64,000 nucleotides of DNA from Caldilineales bacterium (GTDB lineage Bacteria > Chloroflexota > Anaerolineae > J102): contig JAIBAP010000030.1 in assembly GCA_019695115.1 (NCBI GenBank), positions 1 to 64,000 of the forward strand. The letters are read 5' to 3'. Below the pieces are notes generated by a model. The model saw nothing but the letters and a program-made list of their open reading frames with translations, searched no databases and was not told the DNA's origin. A program made the position numbers and the translations under genes. Positions 9,387 through 19,290 of this stretch are shown piece after piece; the stretch's first letter is position 1, and every line of letters starts with the position of its first letter.

Positions 9387-9839
9387 CCTCAGAACCCGCA
9401 GGCTATCGGGCGTGGCGATGGGCGACTTGTGGCAATGCACCAGCTTCCAGTCAGGCGCCTGCTCATTGCCGAAATTGTGAAAAACGCGCGTCTCGTGGTG
9501 TGATTTGTGGCTCAGCCCGTCCGGGCCGAGGGCGCGAATGAACAGGGTGTAGGTGAGGATGGCCGTATCGCCGTAAATTTGCACGCGCGGCTGCAGCACC
9601 TCGTGCTGGATGCGCCGCTCGCCCGGCCTTTCGCCCGGCCTCCCGCTGCTTCCGATCACGGCGCTGTGGACGGCGATCTCGCGCCGATGGAAATCGAGAC
9701 CGTCGATCCGCTGCGGCGAGATGTACCATTCGTAGAACGACACATCTTCGGCGGTGGTGGCGCGATAAGTCTCCACATCCCCATCCCAAATGCTCTGGAG
9801 ATGGCGGTCAAGCAGGGCGAGGAGGGCGTCGGGGGACAT
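9384..9839 (-). CDS. SnoaL/CaMKII-association-domain (NTF2-fold) protein
   Basis: The 151-residue protein matches the NTF2-like fold of the DUF4440/CaMKII_AD group: an N-terminal helix (LLALLDRHLQSIWDGD), the TTAEDVSFYEW segment, the DFHRRE motif and a C-terminal WKLVHCHKS strand. Members are small ligand-binding or scaffold domains and some are enzymes; the ligand is unknown here. Its ATG overlaps the stop of the upstream TrkA gene (ATGA), so it is translationally coupled as the last gene of the potassium-uptake operon. A role tied to that system is inferred from context only. Confidence 0.75.
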   Translation of the reverse strand: MSPDALLALLDRHLQSIWDGDVETYRATTAEDVSFYEWYISPQRIDGLDFHRREIAVHSAVIGSSGRPGERPGERRIQHEVLQPRVQIYGDTAILTYTLFIRALGPDGLSHKSHHETRVFHNFGNEQAPDWKLVHCHKSPIATPDSLRVLR

Positions 9840-10528
9840 CAGCCGTTCGTCCGGGTCTGGCCGTTGGGCGGGCCAAAGAGGGCTGCCAGTTGGACGGCGC
9901 CGCTCTGGTCGGTCACGGCCAGCATCTCGTCTCCGGCCTCCAGGGTCGTGACGCCACGGGGGACGATCACCTCGTCGTGGCGGATGATGGCGGCGATGAC
10001 GCAGTGTTCGGGCAGGGCCAGGTCTTTGATGGCGACGCCGATGCCTTTGGCGTCGGGGGCGATCTTCTCCTCCACCAACACATATTGGCCGCGGCGCAGT
10101 TTGAGCAGTGTCACCATATCGCCCAGCGAAATTTCTTCCATGATCATGCCGCCGATCATCTCGGCCGCATTGAGTGCGACATCGACATGGAACGTGCGGT
10201 TGAAGATCCAGCCGTTACGCGGGTCGTTGATGCGCGCCACCGTGCGCGGGGTGCTGTATTTGCTGCGGGCCAGATAGCAGAGGGCGAGGTTGTCGGCGTC
10301 GTTCGAGGTTACGGCCGCCACTACATCCGCCTCGCCAATGCCGGCCTGTGCCAGCACACTCACCTCCGTGGCGTGGCCCTCATAGATGATTTCGCTGGGC
10401 AGATCGCGATGGAGCCGATGCAATACATCGCGACGATGCTCGATGACATGGACATGGTGGTCCTGCGCCATCAGAAGCAGGGCCAATTGCGTGCCGGTGC
10501 GGCCGCCGCCGCCAATCAAGACGAACAT
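9839..10528 (-). CDS. TrkA/RCK potassium-transport regulatory protein (second copy)
   Basis: This 229-residue protein has an N-terminal Rossmann TrkA-N domain with GGGGRTG and an acidic residue (E29, IEHRRD) for NAD(H) binding, the VVAAVTSNDADNL signature, and a C-terminal TrkA-C domain (about 145-225) of the kind that binds nucleotides such as c-di-AMP. It would act as a cytosolic gating ring or regulatory subunit of a potassium transporter. It lies 6 bp after the other TrkA gene and is coupled to the downstream NTF2-fold gene by an ATGA overlap. Confidence 0.88.
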   Translation of the reverse strand: MFVLIGGGGRTGTQLALLLMAQDHHVHVIEHRRDVLHRLHRDLPSEIIYEGHATEVSVLAQAGIGEADVVAAVTSNDADNLALCYLARSKYSTPRTVARINDPRNGWIFNRTFHVDVALNAAEMIGGMIMEEISLGDMVTLLKLRRGQYVLVEEKIAPDAKGIGVAIKDLALPEHCVIAAIIRHDEVIVPRGVTTLEAGDEMLAVTDQSGAVQLAALFGPPNGQTRTNG

Positions 10529-10534
10529 CGTCGC

Positions 10535-11188
10535 TTATTCCTCCTGACCTGGCATCAGGCGCGACCGCAAGGCTGTGATTCCTTCGAGGGTGGCGCTGAC
10601 GTGGATGACGTCGTGTTCTTCGAGCAGTGTGCCGTCGGTGGGCAGGGCGGCCTTGCCGGCGCGGGTGAGCGCCACTGGCGTCGAACCTGCCGGCAGCACT
10701 TGCCCGACCGTCTTCCCGGCCCAGGCGTCGGGGATGGTGACTTCGTAGACCTCCACCTCACCGTGTCCGGCCGAGAGCACCGGCGTGAGCGTGGATTCCA
10801 TCATCTCTTCGATGTGTTGTGTCGCCCACAGCGCCGAACTGACGCTCTGAAGGTTGAATGCCTCCAACAGCGGCAGCCAGCGCGGGTCATAGTTGCGGGC
10901 AATGACGGTCGGCACGTTGTAGATCGAGCGTGCGACATGGCAGGCGACGGCGTTGAGCGAGTCGGAACTGGTGACGGCCACAAAGGCGTCGGCCTGTTCG
11001 ATGCCGGCCCGGTGCAACATGTCCTGGTTCAGCACCTCGCCTTCCATCGTGCGTCCGTGGAAATCGGGCGGCAGGTTGCCAAAGGCGCTGGCGGCCAGGT
11101 CGATGACCGTCACGCGGTGTTTCTTGCGATAGAGTTGATAGGCGAGGGTGGCGCCCAGCCGGCCGCAGCCGACAACGATGACATTCAT
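10535..11188 (-). CDS. TrkA/RCK potassium-transport regulatory protein (first copy)
   Basis: This 217-residue protein starts MNVIVVGCGRLG, a GxGxxG Rossmann NAD-binding motif. It carries the FVAVTSSDSLN signature and a C-terminal TrkA-C domain (about 135-217). The start was placed at the ATG at 11188 because it begins the Rossmann strand exactly; the frame stays open further upstream, but that stretch is antisense-like extension inside the permease gene. The ATG overlaps the permease stop (ATGA). Two adjacent RCK proteins after a KimA-type permease suggest a heteromeric regulator. Confidence 0.9.
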   Translation of the reverse strand: MNVIVVGCGRLGATLAYQLYRKKHRVTVIDLAASAFGNLPPDFHGRTMEGEVLNQDMLHRAGIEQADAFVAVTSSDSLNAVACHVARSIYNVPTVIARNYDPRWLPLLEAFNLQSVSSALWATQHIEEMMESTLTPVLSAGHGEVEVYEVTIPDAWAGKTVGQVLPAGSTPVALTRAGKAALPTDGTLLEEHDVIHVSATLEGITALRSRLMPGQEE

Positions 11189-13185
11189 GCTGACTTCAAG
11201 GATTTGTGGTTGCCGTTGCCGTTGGCCCCGTTGCCCGGTTCGTCCACCAGGTAGGGAACTTCGGTCACAACGATGTTGGGTTCGCGGATCAATGCCTCGC
11301 GCAGGGCCGTGGCGGCTTGCGTGTGCAACAGGTTGTGCCAGCGCTTGCCCGGTACGAAGCGAGGGACGACGATGGTTACGGTCTCGTTGGGCTGCAGGCG
11401 CGCTGTCATCTCCTGGATGTAGTCGAGCAGCGGTTCCAGCAGGGTGCGATAGGGAGAATCGAGGATGACCAGGCGCACGCCATCGCCCCAGAGCTCCCAC
11501 TTCGCCCGCACTTTGGCGGTGGCGTCGGGATCGACCGAGATGTGTACGGCCGTGATGTCATCCGAGAGGGTGTGGGCATAGCGCAGGGCGGCCAGCGTGC
11601 CGCGATGGACGCCGCTGATCGGCAAGACCACCCGATGACGGCGCGTGGGCGGGGGTTCGCCAAAGCGATCGAGCGAGAGCCTGTCGGCCAGACTCGTATA
11701 GTGCCGTCGGATTTGGATCAGAACCAGCACCAGGGTGGGGATGAGAATGAGGACGAACCACGCCCCGTCGCGGAACTTGGTCGCGGCAAAGACCACCATC
11801 ACCACCGCCGTGCAGACGGCGCCGAAGGCATTGATGACCATTTTCAGCCGCCAGCGGGGGTCGAAGCGCACCACCGACCCGCGCTCCTGCCGCATTTCGT
11901 CCGGCCCTAGGCGCCCGCTCTTCAGCCACCGCCGCGCCATGCCGCTCTGCGACAGCGTGAAGGAGAGGAATACGCCGATAGCATAGAGGGGGATCAAGCC
12001 GGTCACGCTGGCCCGAAAGACGATGATCAACAGCGAAGCAAAGACGGCCAGGGCGACGATGCCCGACGAGAACACCAGGCGGCTGCCTCGGAACGCCATC
12101 TGTCGGGGAAGGAAGCTATCACCGGCGAGGATGGCGCTGAGGCGGGGGAAGTCGGCAAACGAGGTGTTGGCCGCCATGACCAGGATGACGCTGGTGGCCG
12201 CCATCGTCAGCAGATACAGCAGGTTGCGGCCGTTGTAGATCGTGCGGGTGATCTGCGAGACCACGGTTTCGGCTTCAGAGGGAACGGCGCCAATGGGGTT
12301 GACCAGGAAGCTGATGCCCAGGAACAGGGTGCTGAGGATCAGCGCCATCACGATCAGGGTGATGCCGGCATTGCGACTGCGCGGCTGGCGGAAGGCTGTG
12401 ATGCCATCGGAAATGGCCTCGATGCCGGTCAGGGCGGCCGTGCCGCTGGAAAAAGCATGGAGAATGAGAAACGGTGCGATCGTGGTCGCAAGACCGTGGA
12501 ATTCCATCTCGGGCGGTCCCACCACCCTGCCCAGGGAACCGAGAAAGTACTGGATCAATCCCCAGCCCACGGTGATGTACATCATCAGGACAAAGAAATA
12601 GGTGGGGATGGCGAAGATCGTTCCCGATTCCTTGACCCCGCGCAGATTGATCAGCATGATCAGCGCCACCAGACCGACGGCAAGAACGACGCGATACGAT
12701 TCGAGGAATGGCGCCGCCGAAACGATCTGGGCCACACCGGAGGAAATCGACACCGCCACCGTCAGGATGTAATCGGTCAGCAGCGCCGCCCCCGCCACCA
12801 ACGCCGGCATCTGTCCCAGGTTGTCGCGGGCCACGATGTAGGAGCCGCCGCCGTTTGGATACGATTGCACCGTCTGCAAATAGGAGACGGCGACGATGGC
12901 CAACAGAATGACGATGGCAAGGGCGATGGGGAAGACCAGGCCGAGGGCGATGGCGCCCGCCGCCGCCAGGATGGCCATGATCTCCTGGGTGGCGTAAGCG
13001 GTGGACGACAGCGCGTCCGAGGCAAACACTGCCAAACCGATGCGTTTGCCGATGGTCTGGTGCGGGGCGTCGGCGGTTGGCAAGGGCCGGCCCATGAGCA
13101 GGGTGCGCCAGGTGATCGGCGGCCCCGATTTGGCCTGGCGATGCAAAACGGTCGTGCCGTGTTGGTGCTCGTGTGATTGCGTCAT
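11185..13185 (-). CDS. KimA-like APC-superfamily potassium/proton symporter with C-terminal Usp-like domain
   Basis: The 666-residue protein begins with a short cytosolic segment (WRTLLMGRPL), then about 12 membrane segments, then a cytosolic C-terminus (about 500-666) resembling a UspA fold. Segments such as SDALSSTAYATQEI, YPNGGGSYIVARDNLG and LLTDYILTVAVSISSG closely follow Bacillus subtilis KimA (YdaO), a high-affinity potassium importer. The TrkA genes downstream support potassium rather than amino acids. The start is the ATG at 13185. An in-frame ATG at 13245 is excluded because it lies within the -10 box of the likely promoter. An uptake role is inferred; specificity within APC permeases is hard to call from sequence. 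Confidence 0.82.
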   Translation of the reverse strand: MTQSHEHQHGTTVLHRQAKSGPPITWRTLLMGRPLPTADAPHQTIGKRIGLAVFASDALSSTAYATQEIMAILAAAGAIALGLVFPIALAIVILLAIVAVSYLQTVQSYPNGGGSYIVARDNLGQMPALVAGAALLTDYILTVAVSISSGVAQIVSAAPFLESYRVVLAVGLVALIMLINLRGVKESGTIFAIPTYFFVLMMYITVGWGLIQYFLGSLGRVVGPPEMEFHGLATTIAPFLILHAFSSGTAALTGIEAISDGITAFRQPRSRNAGITLIVMALILSTLFLGISFLVNPIGAVPSEAETVVSQITRTIYNGRNLLYLLTMAATSVILVMAANTSFADFPRLSAILAGDSFLPRQMAFRGSRLVFSSGIVALAVFASLLIIVFRASVTGLIPLYAIGVFLSFTLSQSGMARRWLKSGRLGPDEMRQERGSVVRFDPRWRLKMVINAFGAVCTAVVMVVFAATKFRDGAWFVLILIPTLVLVLIQIRRHYTSLADRLSLDRFGEPPPTRRHRVVLPISGVHRGTLAALRYAHTLSDDITAVHISVDPDATAKVRAKWELWGDGVRLVILDSPYRTLLEPLLDYIQEMTARLQPNETVTIVVPRFVPGKRWHNLLHTQAATALREALIREPNIVVTEVPYLVDEPGNGANGNGNHKSLKSA

Positions 13186-13212
13186 GCGGGAGAGGGGTGT
13201 GGTCAGGTCTTG

Positions 13213-13232
13213 GCGACGCCTTTGCGCGTCGC
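13213..13232 (-). other. Short hairpin at the start of the KimA-like mRNA leader
   Basis: On the minus strand GCGACGC pairs with GCGTCGC across a GCAAAG loop. It begins about 5 nt after the predicted transcription start. The leader (about 50 nt) is far too short for a ydaO-type c-di-AMP riboswitch. Confidence 0.45.
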
Positions 13233-13243
13233 ACAAATTGAAC

Positions 13244-13271
13244 ATTGTACGCCTTTGCCCGTGGCGGTCAA
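13244..13271 (-). promoter_or_regulatory. Sigma70-type promoter for the KimA-like operon
   Basis: Minus-strand TTGACC (13271-13266) and TACAAT (13249-13244) are 16 bp apart. Transcription would start near 13237, about 50 nt before the ATG at 13185. This decides the start codon of the permease. Confidence 0.7.
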
Positions 13272-13326
13272 AATCCACCGCCGGGTCTGAAATCAGGGCT
13301 GGCAAGATGCGAGGTTGGCGACGGAT

Positions 13327-13356
13327 TTGGTTCGCGATGCCAGACTCCGCTAGAAT
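13327..13356 (+). promoter_or_regulatory. Sigma70-type promoter for the Na/Pi-Usp-DUF6062 genes
   Basis: TTGGTT (13327-13332) and TAGAAT (13351-13356) are separated by 18 bp. The predicted start of transcription is near 13363, about 38 nt before the ATG at 13401. Confidence 0.6.
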
Positions 13357-13400
13357 GCCCCGGTTTGCGCCTCTGCCAATCGATTCGATGGTTCCCCTCC

Positions 13401-14540
13401 ATGCCCAATTCCACCGCCGATCAGCTCACCACCTCCGAAATCCAGCCGCCGCCCCTCATGGCCGCCGAAGCCAGGCCGGTCGCGTCCCCCCAACGGGCGC
13501 ACTGGGTGCAGGGCGGCAAAGTGCTGCTGTTCTTCGTCAGTCTGTTCCTGTTCATCCTCGCCATCATGCTGATGAAAGAGGGCGCCAAGAGCCTGGCCCC
13601 GTTGGTGCGGGATGTCTTCCATGTCACCAACCCACTCAACAGCCTCGGCTTTGGCTGGTTGTTCGCCTATGTGGTGATGAGCGGCTCGCCGGTGGCGGCC
13701 TCGGCCCTGACTTTCTTCGATGCCGGGGTGATCAATCAGCTCGAGGCGTTTACGATGATCACAGGCAGCCGCCTCGGCGCCAGTTTCATCGTGCTTTTTA
13801 TTGGCTTCATCTATGTCCTACGGGGGCGCAACCGATCTACCAGCCTGAGCATGGGTCTCCTATCGCTTTCGGTGACAGGATCGACCTATGTGGTGGCGCT
13901 GTTTATCGGCATCTTGTTTCTTGGCACGGGCGTTTTCAACCACATTCAGTTGGAAACCGGCGCTGCCCTGGAATCGATCTTCAGCTTCGTCTTTGATCCG
14001 GTTATCCATTTCTTTCTGAGCTTTCTACCGCGTTGGGGGCTGTTTCCAATCGGTTTGATCGTCATCCTCATCAGTTTCAACTTGTTCGACCGTTGTCTGC
14101 CGCAATTGGCAATCAAAGAGAGCCAGGTGGGGCGAGTATCCCGATTGGTCTATCGCCCATCGGTCATGTTTCTCTTGGGCGCCGGCGTGACCATGATCTC
14201 GATGTCGGTCAGTGTCTCACTCAGCATCCTGGTGCCACTCAGCAATCGTGGCTTTGTACGGCGCGAGAACGTGATTCCCTACATCATGGGCGCCAATATC
14301 ACGACCTTCATCGACACACTATTGGCTGCGGTGTTGCTCAACAACCCTCCGGCATTTACCATTGTCTTGACCGAAATGCTCAGTATCGCCATTGTTTCTA
14401 TCATCGTACTTCTGACGATGTATAAGCCGTATGTGCGCAATATGCTGTCATTTGTGGGCTGGGTCACGGAACGTAATCGTAACCTGGCAATTTTCATGAT
14501 CGCGATCTTCATCATCCCATTGATACTGCTCTTGATTTAG
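13401..14540 (+). CDS. Na+/phosphate cotransporter (NptA/PF02690 family)
   Basis: The 379-residue membrane protein carries two inverted repeats typical of the SLC34-like Na/Pi family. The first has GSRLGASFIVLFIGF, and the second has YIMGANITTFIDTLLAAVLL, equivalent to the conserved substrate-site loop. About eight hydrophobic segments are visible. It lacks the C-terminal PhoU-like domain found in many bacterial relatives, so it is the short form. The start ATG at 13401 follows a promoter 45 bp upstream; no strong ribosome site is visible. A tandem Usp gene follows after 12 bp, probably in the same transcript. Its base composition is slightly less GC-rich than its neighbours. Confidence 0.85.
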   Translation: MPNSTADQLTTSEIQPPPLMAAEARPVASPQRAHWVQGGKVLLFFVSLFLFILAIMLMKEGAKSLAPLVRDVFHVTNPLNSLGFGWLFAYVVMSGSPVAASALTFFDAGVINQLEAFTMITGSRLGASFIVLFIGFIYVLRGRNRSTSLSMGLLSLSVTGSTYVVALFIGILFLGTGVFNHIQLETGAALESIFSFVFDPVIHFFLSFLPRWGLFPIGLIVILISFNLFDRCLPQLAIKESQVGRVSRLVYRPSVMFLLGAGVTMISMSVSVSLSILVPLSNRGFVRRENVIPYIMGANITTFIDTLLAAVLLNNPPAFTIVLTEMLSIAIVSIIVLLTMYKPYVRNMLSFVGWVTERNRNLAIFMIAIFIIPLILLLI

Positions 14541-14552
14541 GATATCGAGACT

Positions 14553-15377
14553 ATGCGATTGCTCGTTGCCACCGGCGGTTCCGCCCACTCCGACCTGGCG
14601 CTGCAGATGAGCGTCCAGCTGGCTTATCTGAGCCGAAAAACCTCCACCATCCTCACCGTGATTCGCGGCCCCGAAGACCGCCAACGGGCCGAGGAAGTGC
14701 AGCGACGGGCGCGCGCCCAGTTCGAGGCCGAAGGCATCGAGGTCAACACCCTCATCCGCGTCGGCCCGCCCGAACTCTCCATCCTCCACGAAGTCATCGA
14801 TGGCGGCTATGACCTCCTGGTGCTCGGCGACCGGCAGATGCACCGGCTCTCGACCCGGCTGCGCGGATCGGTCAGCGAACGGCTGGCGCGGCAGGCGCCG
14901 TGTGCAGTGCTGATCGTCAAAGGCACGGTGCGCCCCATCCGCCGCGTCCTCCTGTGCGATAGCGGCGTGGTCGAGCCGCCCCTGCGCCAGCGATTCCTGG
15001 CCGAGGGGCTGGGCCGGCTGCTCGAACACGAGGTGGATGTGACCGTCTTGCATGTGATGTCGCAGATCAGCGCCGGGCCGGGGATCAACGGCGCCCAACT
15101 GCGGGCCGACGCCGAAGAGCTGATCCGCAGCCACTCGCCCGAAGGCGAATGGTTGAAAGAAGACGTCCGTTCGCTGGAGCACATCGCCGGCCGCACCCGC
15201 CCCAAGGTCCGTCATGGCTTCGTGGTCGATGAAATTCTGGCCGAGGCGCGCGAGGGCGACTACGATCTGGTGGTGATCGGCGCTCATCGTGAGCATGGCT
15301 GGCAGCGATTCCTGCTCGACGACATCGCCCACGAGATCATCACCCAAATCGATCGCCACCTTCTCGTCATCCCCTGA
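14553..15377 (+). CDS. Tandem universal stress protein (UspA x2)
   Basis: The 274-residue cytosolic protein consists of two Usp domains (about 1-125 and 128-274). The first starts MRLLVATGGSAHSDLAL and carries YDLLVLGDRQ...RLRGSVSERLARQAPCAVLIVK, and the second ends YDLVVIGAHREHGWQRFLLDDIAHEIITQ. The G-2X-G-9X-G(S/T) ATP-binding loop is recognisable in domain one (GDRQ-RGSVS) but poor in domain two. It sits between the Na/Pi transporter (12-bp gap) and the DUF6062 gene (4-bp gap), suggesting co-transcription. Confidence 0.88.
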   Translation: MRLLVATGGSAHSDLALQMSVQLAYLSRKTSTILTVIRGPEDRQRAEEVQRRARAQFEAEGIEVNTLIRVGPPELSILHEVIDGGYDLLVLGDRQMHRLSTRLRGSVSERLARQAPCAVLIVKGTVRPIRRVLLCDSGVVEPPLRQRFLAEGLGRLLEHEVDVTVLHVMSQISAGPGINGAQLRADAEELIRSHSPEGEWLKEDVRSLEHIAGRTRPKVRHGFVVDEILAEAREGDYDLVVIGAHREHGWQRFLLDDIAHEIITQIDRHLLVIP

Positions 15378-15381
15378 CCCC

Positions 15382-16071
15382 ATGACGACGTCCCCCGGCA
15401 GCGCCTACCACGAACTGAAGGCGATGTTGGCGTTGGGTGGCTGCCCGATGTGCCGGGCCGCCGCCCAAAGCGGCCGGCGCTACCTTGACTCGCTGTTGTT
15501 CGAGAGCGTCACCGACCCGGACATTCGCGCCAGGCTGGAAGCATCGCTCGGCTTCTGCGCCTTTCATCATCGCCTGATGCTCACTTTTCCTGGCGAGCGT
15601 TTGGGCGTCGCCATTATCGAGCAGGCATTGCTGAAAGAGGCGTTGCAACGGTTGCGCCGCGGATCGGGCGCAGCCGCTCGTTCGGGCTGGCGTCGCTGGC
15701 TGGGTTCAGGATCGCCGTCATCTCCCCCCGATCCTTGTCCGGTCTGCCGCGCCGAGGCCGAAGCCGCCGATCGCGTCCTCAGTGTACTCCTGCAACATCT
15801 TGCCGGTGATCTCGATCAGGCATTGCGCCAGGCCGGTGGCTTGTGCTGGCCCCACCTTTCTCAGGCCCTCGCCCTTGAACCCGACGCCGCCACGCAGTCT
15901 GCTCTGGTTGCCGCCCACGAAGCTGCCTGGGCCGAGATCGTGGCCGACCTGGGCGAGTTCATCCGCAAGCGCGACCACCGCTTCCGCCACGAGACCATCA
16001 GCGATGCCGAAGCCGCCGCCATCGAAAAGGCGATGGCGGCGCTGAGCGGGAACGTGAGGGGGGATGGGTGA
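15382..16071 (+). CDS. DUF6062 family Cys-rich protein
   Basis: The 229-residue protein has two similar halves, each with a CPxC pair (GGCPMCRAA; DPCPVCRAEA) and a later Cys-x-x-His or Cys-x-x-x-Leu element (GFCAFHHRLML; GGLCWPHLSQAL). This is the layout of DUF6062, a family whose function is not known to me; paired zinc-binding treble-clef-like sites are plausible. The start at 15382 was chosen because it begins just before the conserved AYHELKAMLALGGCPMC segment. The reading frame extends upstream inside the Usp gene. Confidence 0.75.
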   Translation: MTTSPGSAYHELKAMLALGGCPMCRAAAQSGRRYLDSLLFESVTDPDIRARLEASLGFCAFHHRLMLTFPGERLGVAIIEQALLKEALQRLRRGSGAAARSGWRRWLGSGSPSSPPDPCPVCRAEAEAADRVLSVLLQHLAGDLDQALRQAGGLCWPHLSQALALEPDAATQSALVAAHEAAWAEIVADLGEFIRKRDHRFRHETISDAEAAAIEKAMAALSGNVRGDG

Positions 16072-16079
16072 GGGGGGTA

Positions 16080-16142
16080 GGTGGCAGGTCGCAAGTGGCA
16101 GGTCGCAGGTCGCAAGTGGCGGGTCGCAGGTGGCAGGTGGCG
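16080..16142. repeat. Nine tandem heptamers (RGTSGCR)
   Basis: Nine consecutive 7-bp units such as GGTGGCA, GGTCGCA and AGTGGCG fill the space after the DUF6062 gene. It belongs to the period-7 repeats seen in many spacers of this window. Confidence 0.9.
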
Positions 16143-16220
16143 GAGTTTGTCCCTTTACTCCGTTCAGGGCAGGCTCTGAGTAAAACGAAGGATCGCAGCT
16201 GGAAAGCGGTAAATTCAGTA

Positions 16221-16265
16221 ACCAATAACCAATTACCAATAACCAATAACCAATAACCAATTACC
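16221..16265. repeat. Tandem heptamers ACCAATA/ACCAATT before trmFO
   Basis: Six heptamers (ACCAATA or ACCAATT) plus ACC run up to 38 bp before trmFO. A degenerate continuation (AATCCGCAATCCG) extends to about 16300. No promoter is evident in the 16072-16303 spacer. Confidence 0.9.
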
Positions 16266-16303
16266 GACGCCAAATCCGCAATCCGAATTTCGCAATCCCC
16301 CCC

Positions 16304-17649
<1,346 letters not shown>

Positions 17650-17653
<4 letters not shown>

Positions 17654-17985
17654 ACGCCGCCTGGCGCGACCTCCAGCACGACATCATCGCCTGCCAGCTC
17701 TGCCCGCGGCTGCTCGCCTGGCAGCGGCAGGTCGGCGAGGAAAAGCGCCGCGCCTATCGCCACGAGGACTACTGGGCCAGACCGCTGCCCGGCTTCGGCG
17801 ACCCGGCCGCCCGGCTGCTGGTGTTGGGGCTGGCGCCGGCCGCGCACGGCGGCAACCGCACCGGGCGCATGTTCACCGGCGACAGCTCGGCCGACTTCCT
17901 GATCTCGGCCTTGCACCGCGCCGGTTTCGCCAACCAGCCCACTTCCCGCCACCAGCACGACGGCCTCAGGGTAGGAATTAAGTGA
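17650..17985 (+). pseudogene. Truncated family-5 (UDGb) uracil-DNA glycosylase
   Basis: The first 107 or so residues match the start of UDGb-type glycosylases: [15 protein letters not shown] holds the first two cluster Cys, and [31 protein letters not shown] is the active-site region. Similarity ends abruptly after [10 protein letters not shown], followed by four unrelated residues and TGA. Family members are about twice as long and need two further C-terminal Cys for the 4Fe-4S cluster, which are lost. The break coincides with low-complexity spacer sequence (ATCCGCCCAT-like repeats). It is probably a pseudogene, coupled to trmFO by an ATGA overlap. An assembly artefact cannot be excluded. 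Confidence 0.75.
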
Positions 17986-18130
17986 TCCGTCCATCCCAGT
18001 AATCCGCCCATTTCCCCCCAATCCGCCCATCCTCTTGCCTACGACCTTCCGACCTTTGAGATTCCTTACTGGCGGATCGAATCGACAGGGCGCCAGATCG
18101 ACCCATTCGGAAAGACAGGGTGCGAGTTCA

Positions 18131-18199
18131 TTTCACGCCTCACGTTTCACGCCTCCCGCCTCCCGCCTCACGCCTCACGTTTCACGTTTCTCGCCTCGC
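18131..18199. repeat. Tandem heptamers (YYTCACG) upstream of the DUF1385 gene
   Basis: Units such as TTTCACG, CCTCACG and CCTCCCG repeat about ten times. The rest of the 17986-18244 spacer holds ATCCGCCCAT-like degenerate repeats (17990-18035) and no recognisable gene. Confidence 0.85.
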
Positions 18200-18244
18200 C
18201 ATGATACCATCGCCAATCATGACCATCACCGAGGATAATCAACC

Positions 18245-19192
18245 TTGAGCAATTTCTACTACGGCGGCCAGGCCGTCATCGAAGGCGTGATGATGCGCGG
18301 GCGGCAGCAAGTGGCCGTGGCTGTGCGCAACCCGCAGGGGCAGATCGTCGTCCACCAAGAGCCATTGCCCGCCCGCATCTATCGCGGCAGCATCAGCCGC
18401 ATCCCTTTCCTGCGCGGGCTGGTGCTGCTGTGGGATGCACTGGGGCTGGGGACGAAGGCGTTGATGTGGTCGGCGGATGTGGCCATCGCCGAAGAAGAGA
18501 AAGAAGGCGGGGCGCCCAGCCCGAGTTTTTCCGGCCCGATGGCATGGGGGACGGTGCTGCTGTCGCTGGCCTTCGGCATCGGCCTCTTCTTCCTGCTTCC
18601 CACCGCCATTAGCCATTTGCTGGAGAACTGGTTGGGGCTGGCCAAGACCACCAGCGCCCTCATCGAGGGCCTGATCCGCATGGCCTTGTTCATCGGCTAC
18701 ATCGTCGCCATTGGCCGCCTGCCCGACATCCGGCGCGTCTTCGCCTATCACGGGGCCGAACACAAAACCATCAACGCCTACGAAGCCGGAGCCGACCTCA
18801 AGCCAGAAAGCGTCGCCCGCTTCTCCACCCTGCACACACGCTGCGGCACCAGCTTCCTGCTGTTCGTGCTGGTGATCAGCATCCTGCTCTTCGTGCCCCT
18901 GCAATTCGATGCCTGGTATCTGCGCATCCTCTCGCGGCTGGCGCTGATCCCGGTCGTCGCCGGCATCGCCTACGAATTCCTGCGCTTCAGCACCCGCCAC
19001 CAGAAGAACCTCCTCATGCGGGCGCTGATCGCCCCCGGCCTGGCCATGCAGAAACTGACCACGCGTGAACCCGACCTGGCCATGCTCGAAGTCGCCATCG
19101 CCGCCCTCCACCCGGTTCTGGCCGCCGATGGCCTGGAGCTCGCGCCCCAACCTGCTGGCGACCTCCTTGCCGTTCCCGTTGCCTCTCAATAG
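18245..19192 (+). CDS. DUF1385 family membrane protein (YqhQ-like)
   Basis: The 315-residue protein starts [18 protein letters not shown], the diagnostic N-terminus of DUF1385, and contains the conserved [15 protein letters not shown] and [10 protein letters not shown]-like ([13 protein letters not shown]) segments. Four to five membrane helices are visible (about residues 97-120, 138-158, 205-230 and 235-255). The start codon is TTG at 18245, with GAGG about 12 nt upstream. The molecular function of the family is not established. It precedes mdh, but a long inverted repeat between them argues against simple co-transcription. Confidence 0.85.
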   Translation: MSNFYYGGQAVIEGVMMRGRQQVAVAVRNPQGQIVVHQEPLPARIYRGSISRIPFLRGLVLLWDALGLGTKALMWSADVAIAEEEKEGGAPSPSFSGPMAWGTVLLSLAFGIGLFFLLPTAISHLLENWLGLAKTTSALIEGLIRMALFIGYIVAIGRLPDIRRVFAYHGAEHKTINAYEAGADLKPESVARFSTLHTRCGTSFLLFVLVISILLFVPLQFDAWYLRILSRLALIPVVAGIAYEFLRFSTRHQKNLLMRALIAPGLAMQKLTTREPDLAMLEVAIAALHPVLAADGLELAPQPAGDLLAVPVASQ

Positions 19193-19198
19193 TAATTG

Positions 19199-19241
19199 GT
19201 TATTGGTAATTGGTTATTGTCAATAACCAATTACCAATAAC
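19199..19241. terminator. Perfect 21-bp heptamer hairpin between the DUF1385 gene and mdh
   Basis: Bases 19199-19219 are perfectly complementary to 19221-19241 around a single central T. Both arms are built of TTATTGG/TAATTGG heptamers and their complements, continuing degenerately to 19270. It could end DUF1385 transcription or protect mRNA ends. It lacks a T-tract, so the function is inferred. Confidence 0.6.
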
Positions 19242-19290
19242 TAATAACCAATAACAAATTACCAATTACCACAAAAACGGAGTCTTCCCA

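Noticed and set aside
9890-11254. Long plus-strand open frame across the TrkA genes
   Set aside because: It is antisense to two clear RCK proteins and encodes no recognisable motif.
13243-13245. ATG 20 codons upstream of the chosen KimA-like start
   Set aside because: It lies within the predicted -10 box, so it would not be transcribed.
17983-17985. UGA ending the truncated UDG gene as another Sec codon
   Set aside because: The position is not a Cys in the family, no family sequence follows, and no hairpin is seen downstream.
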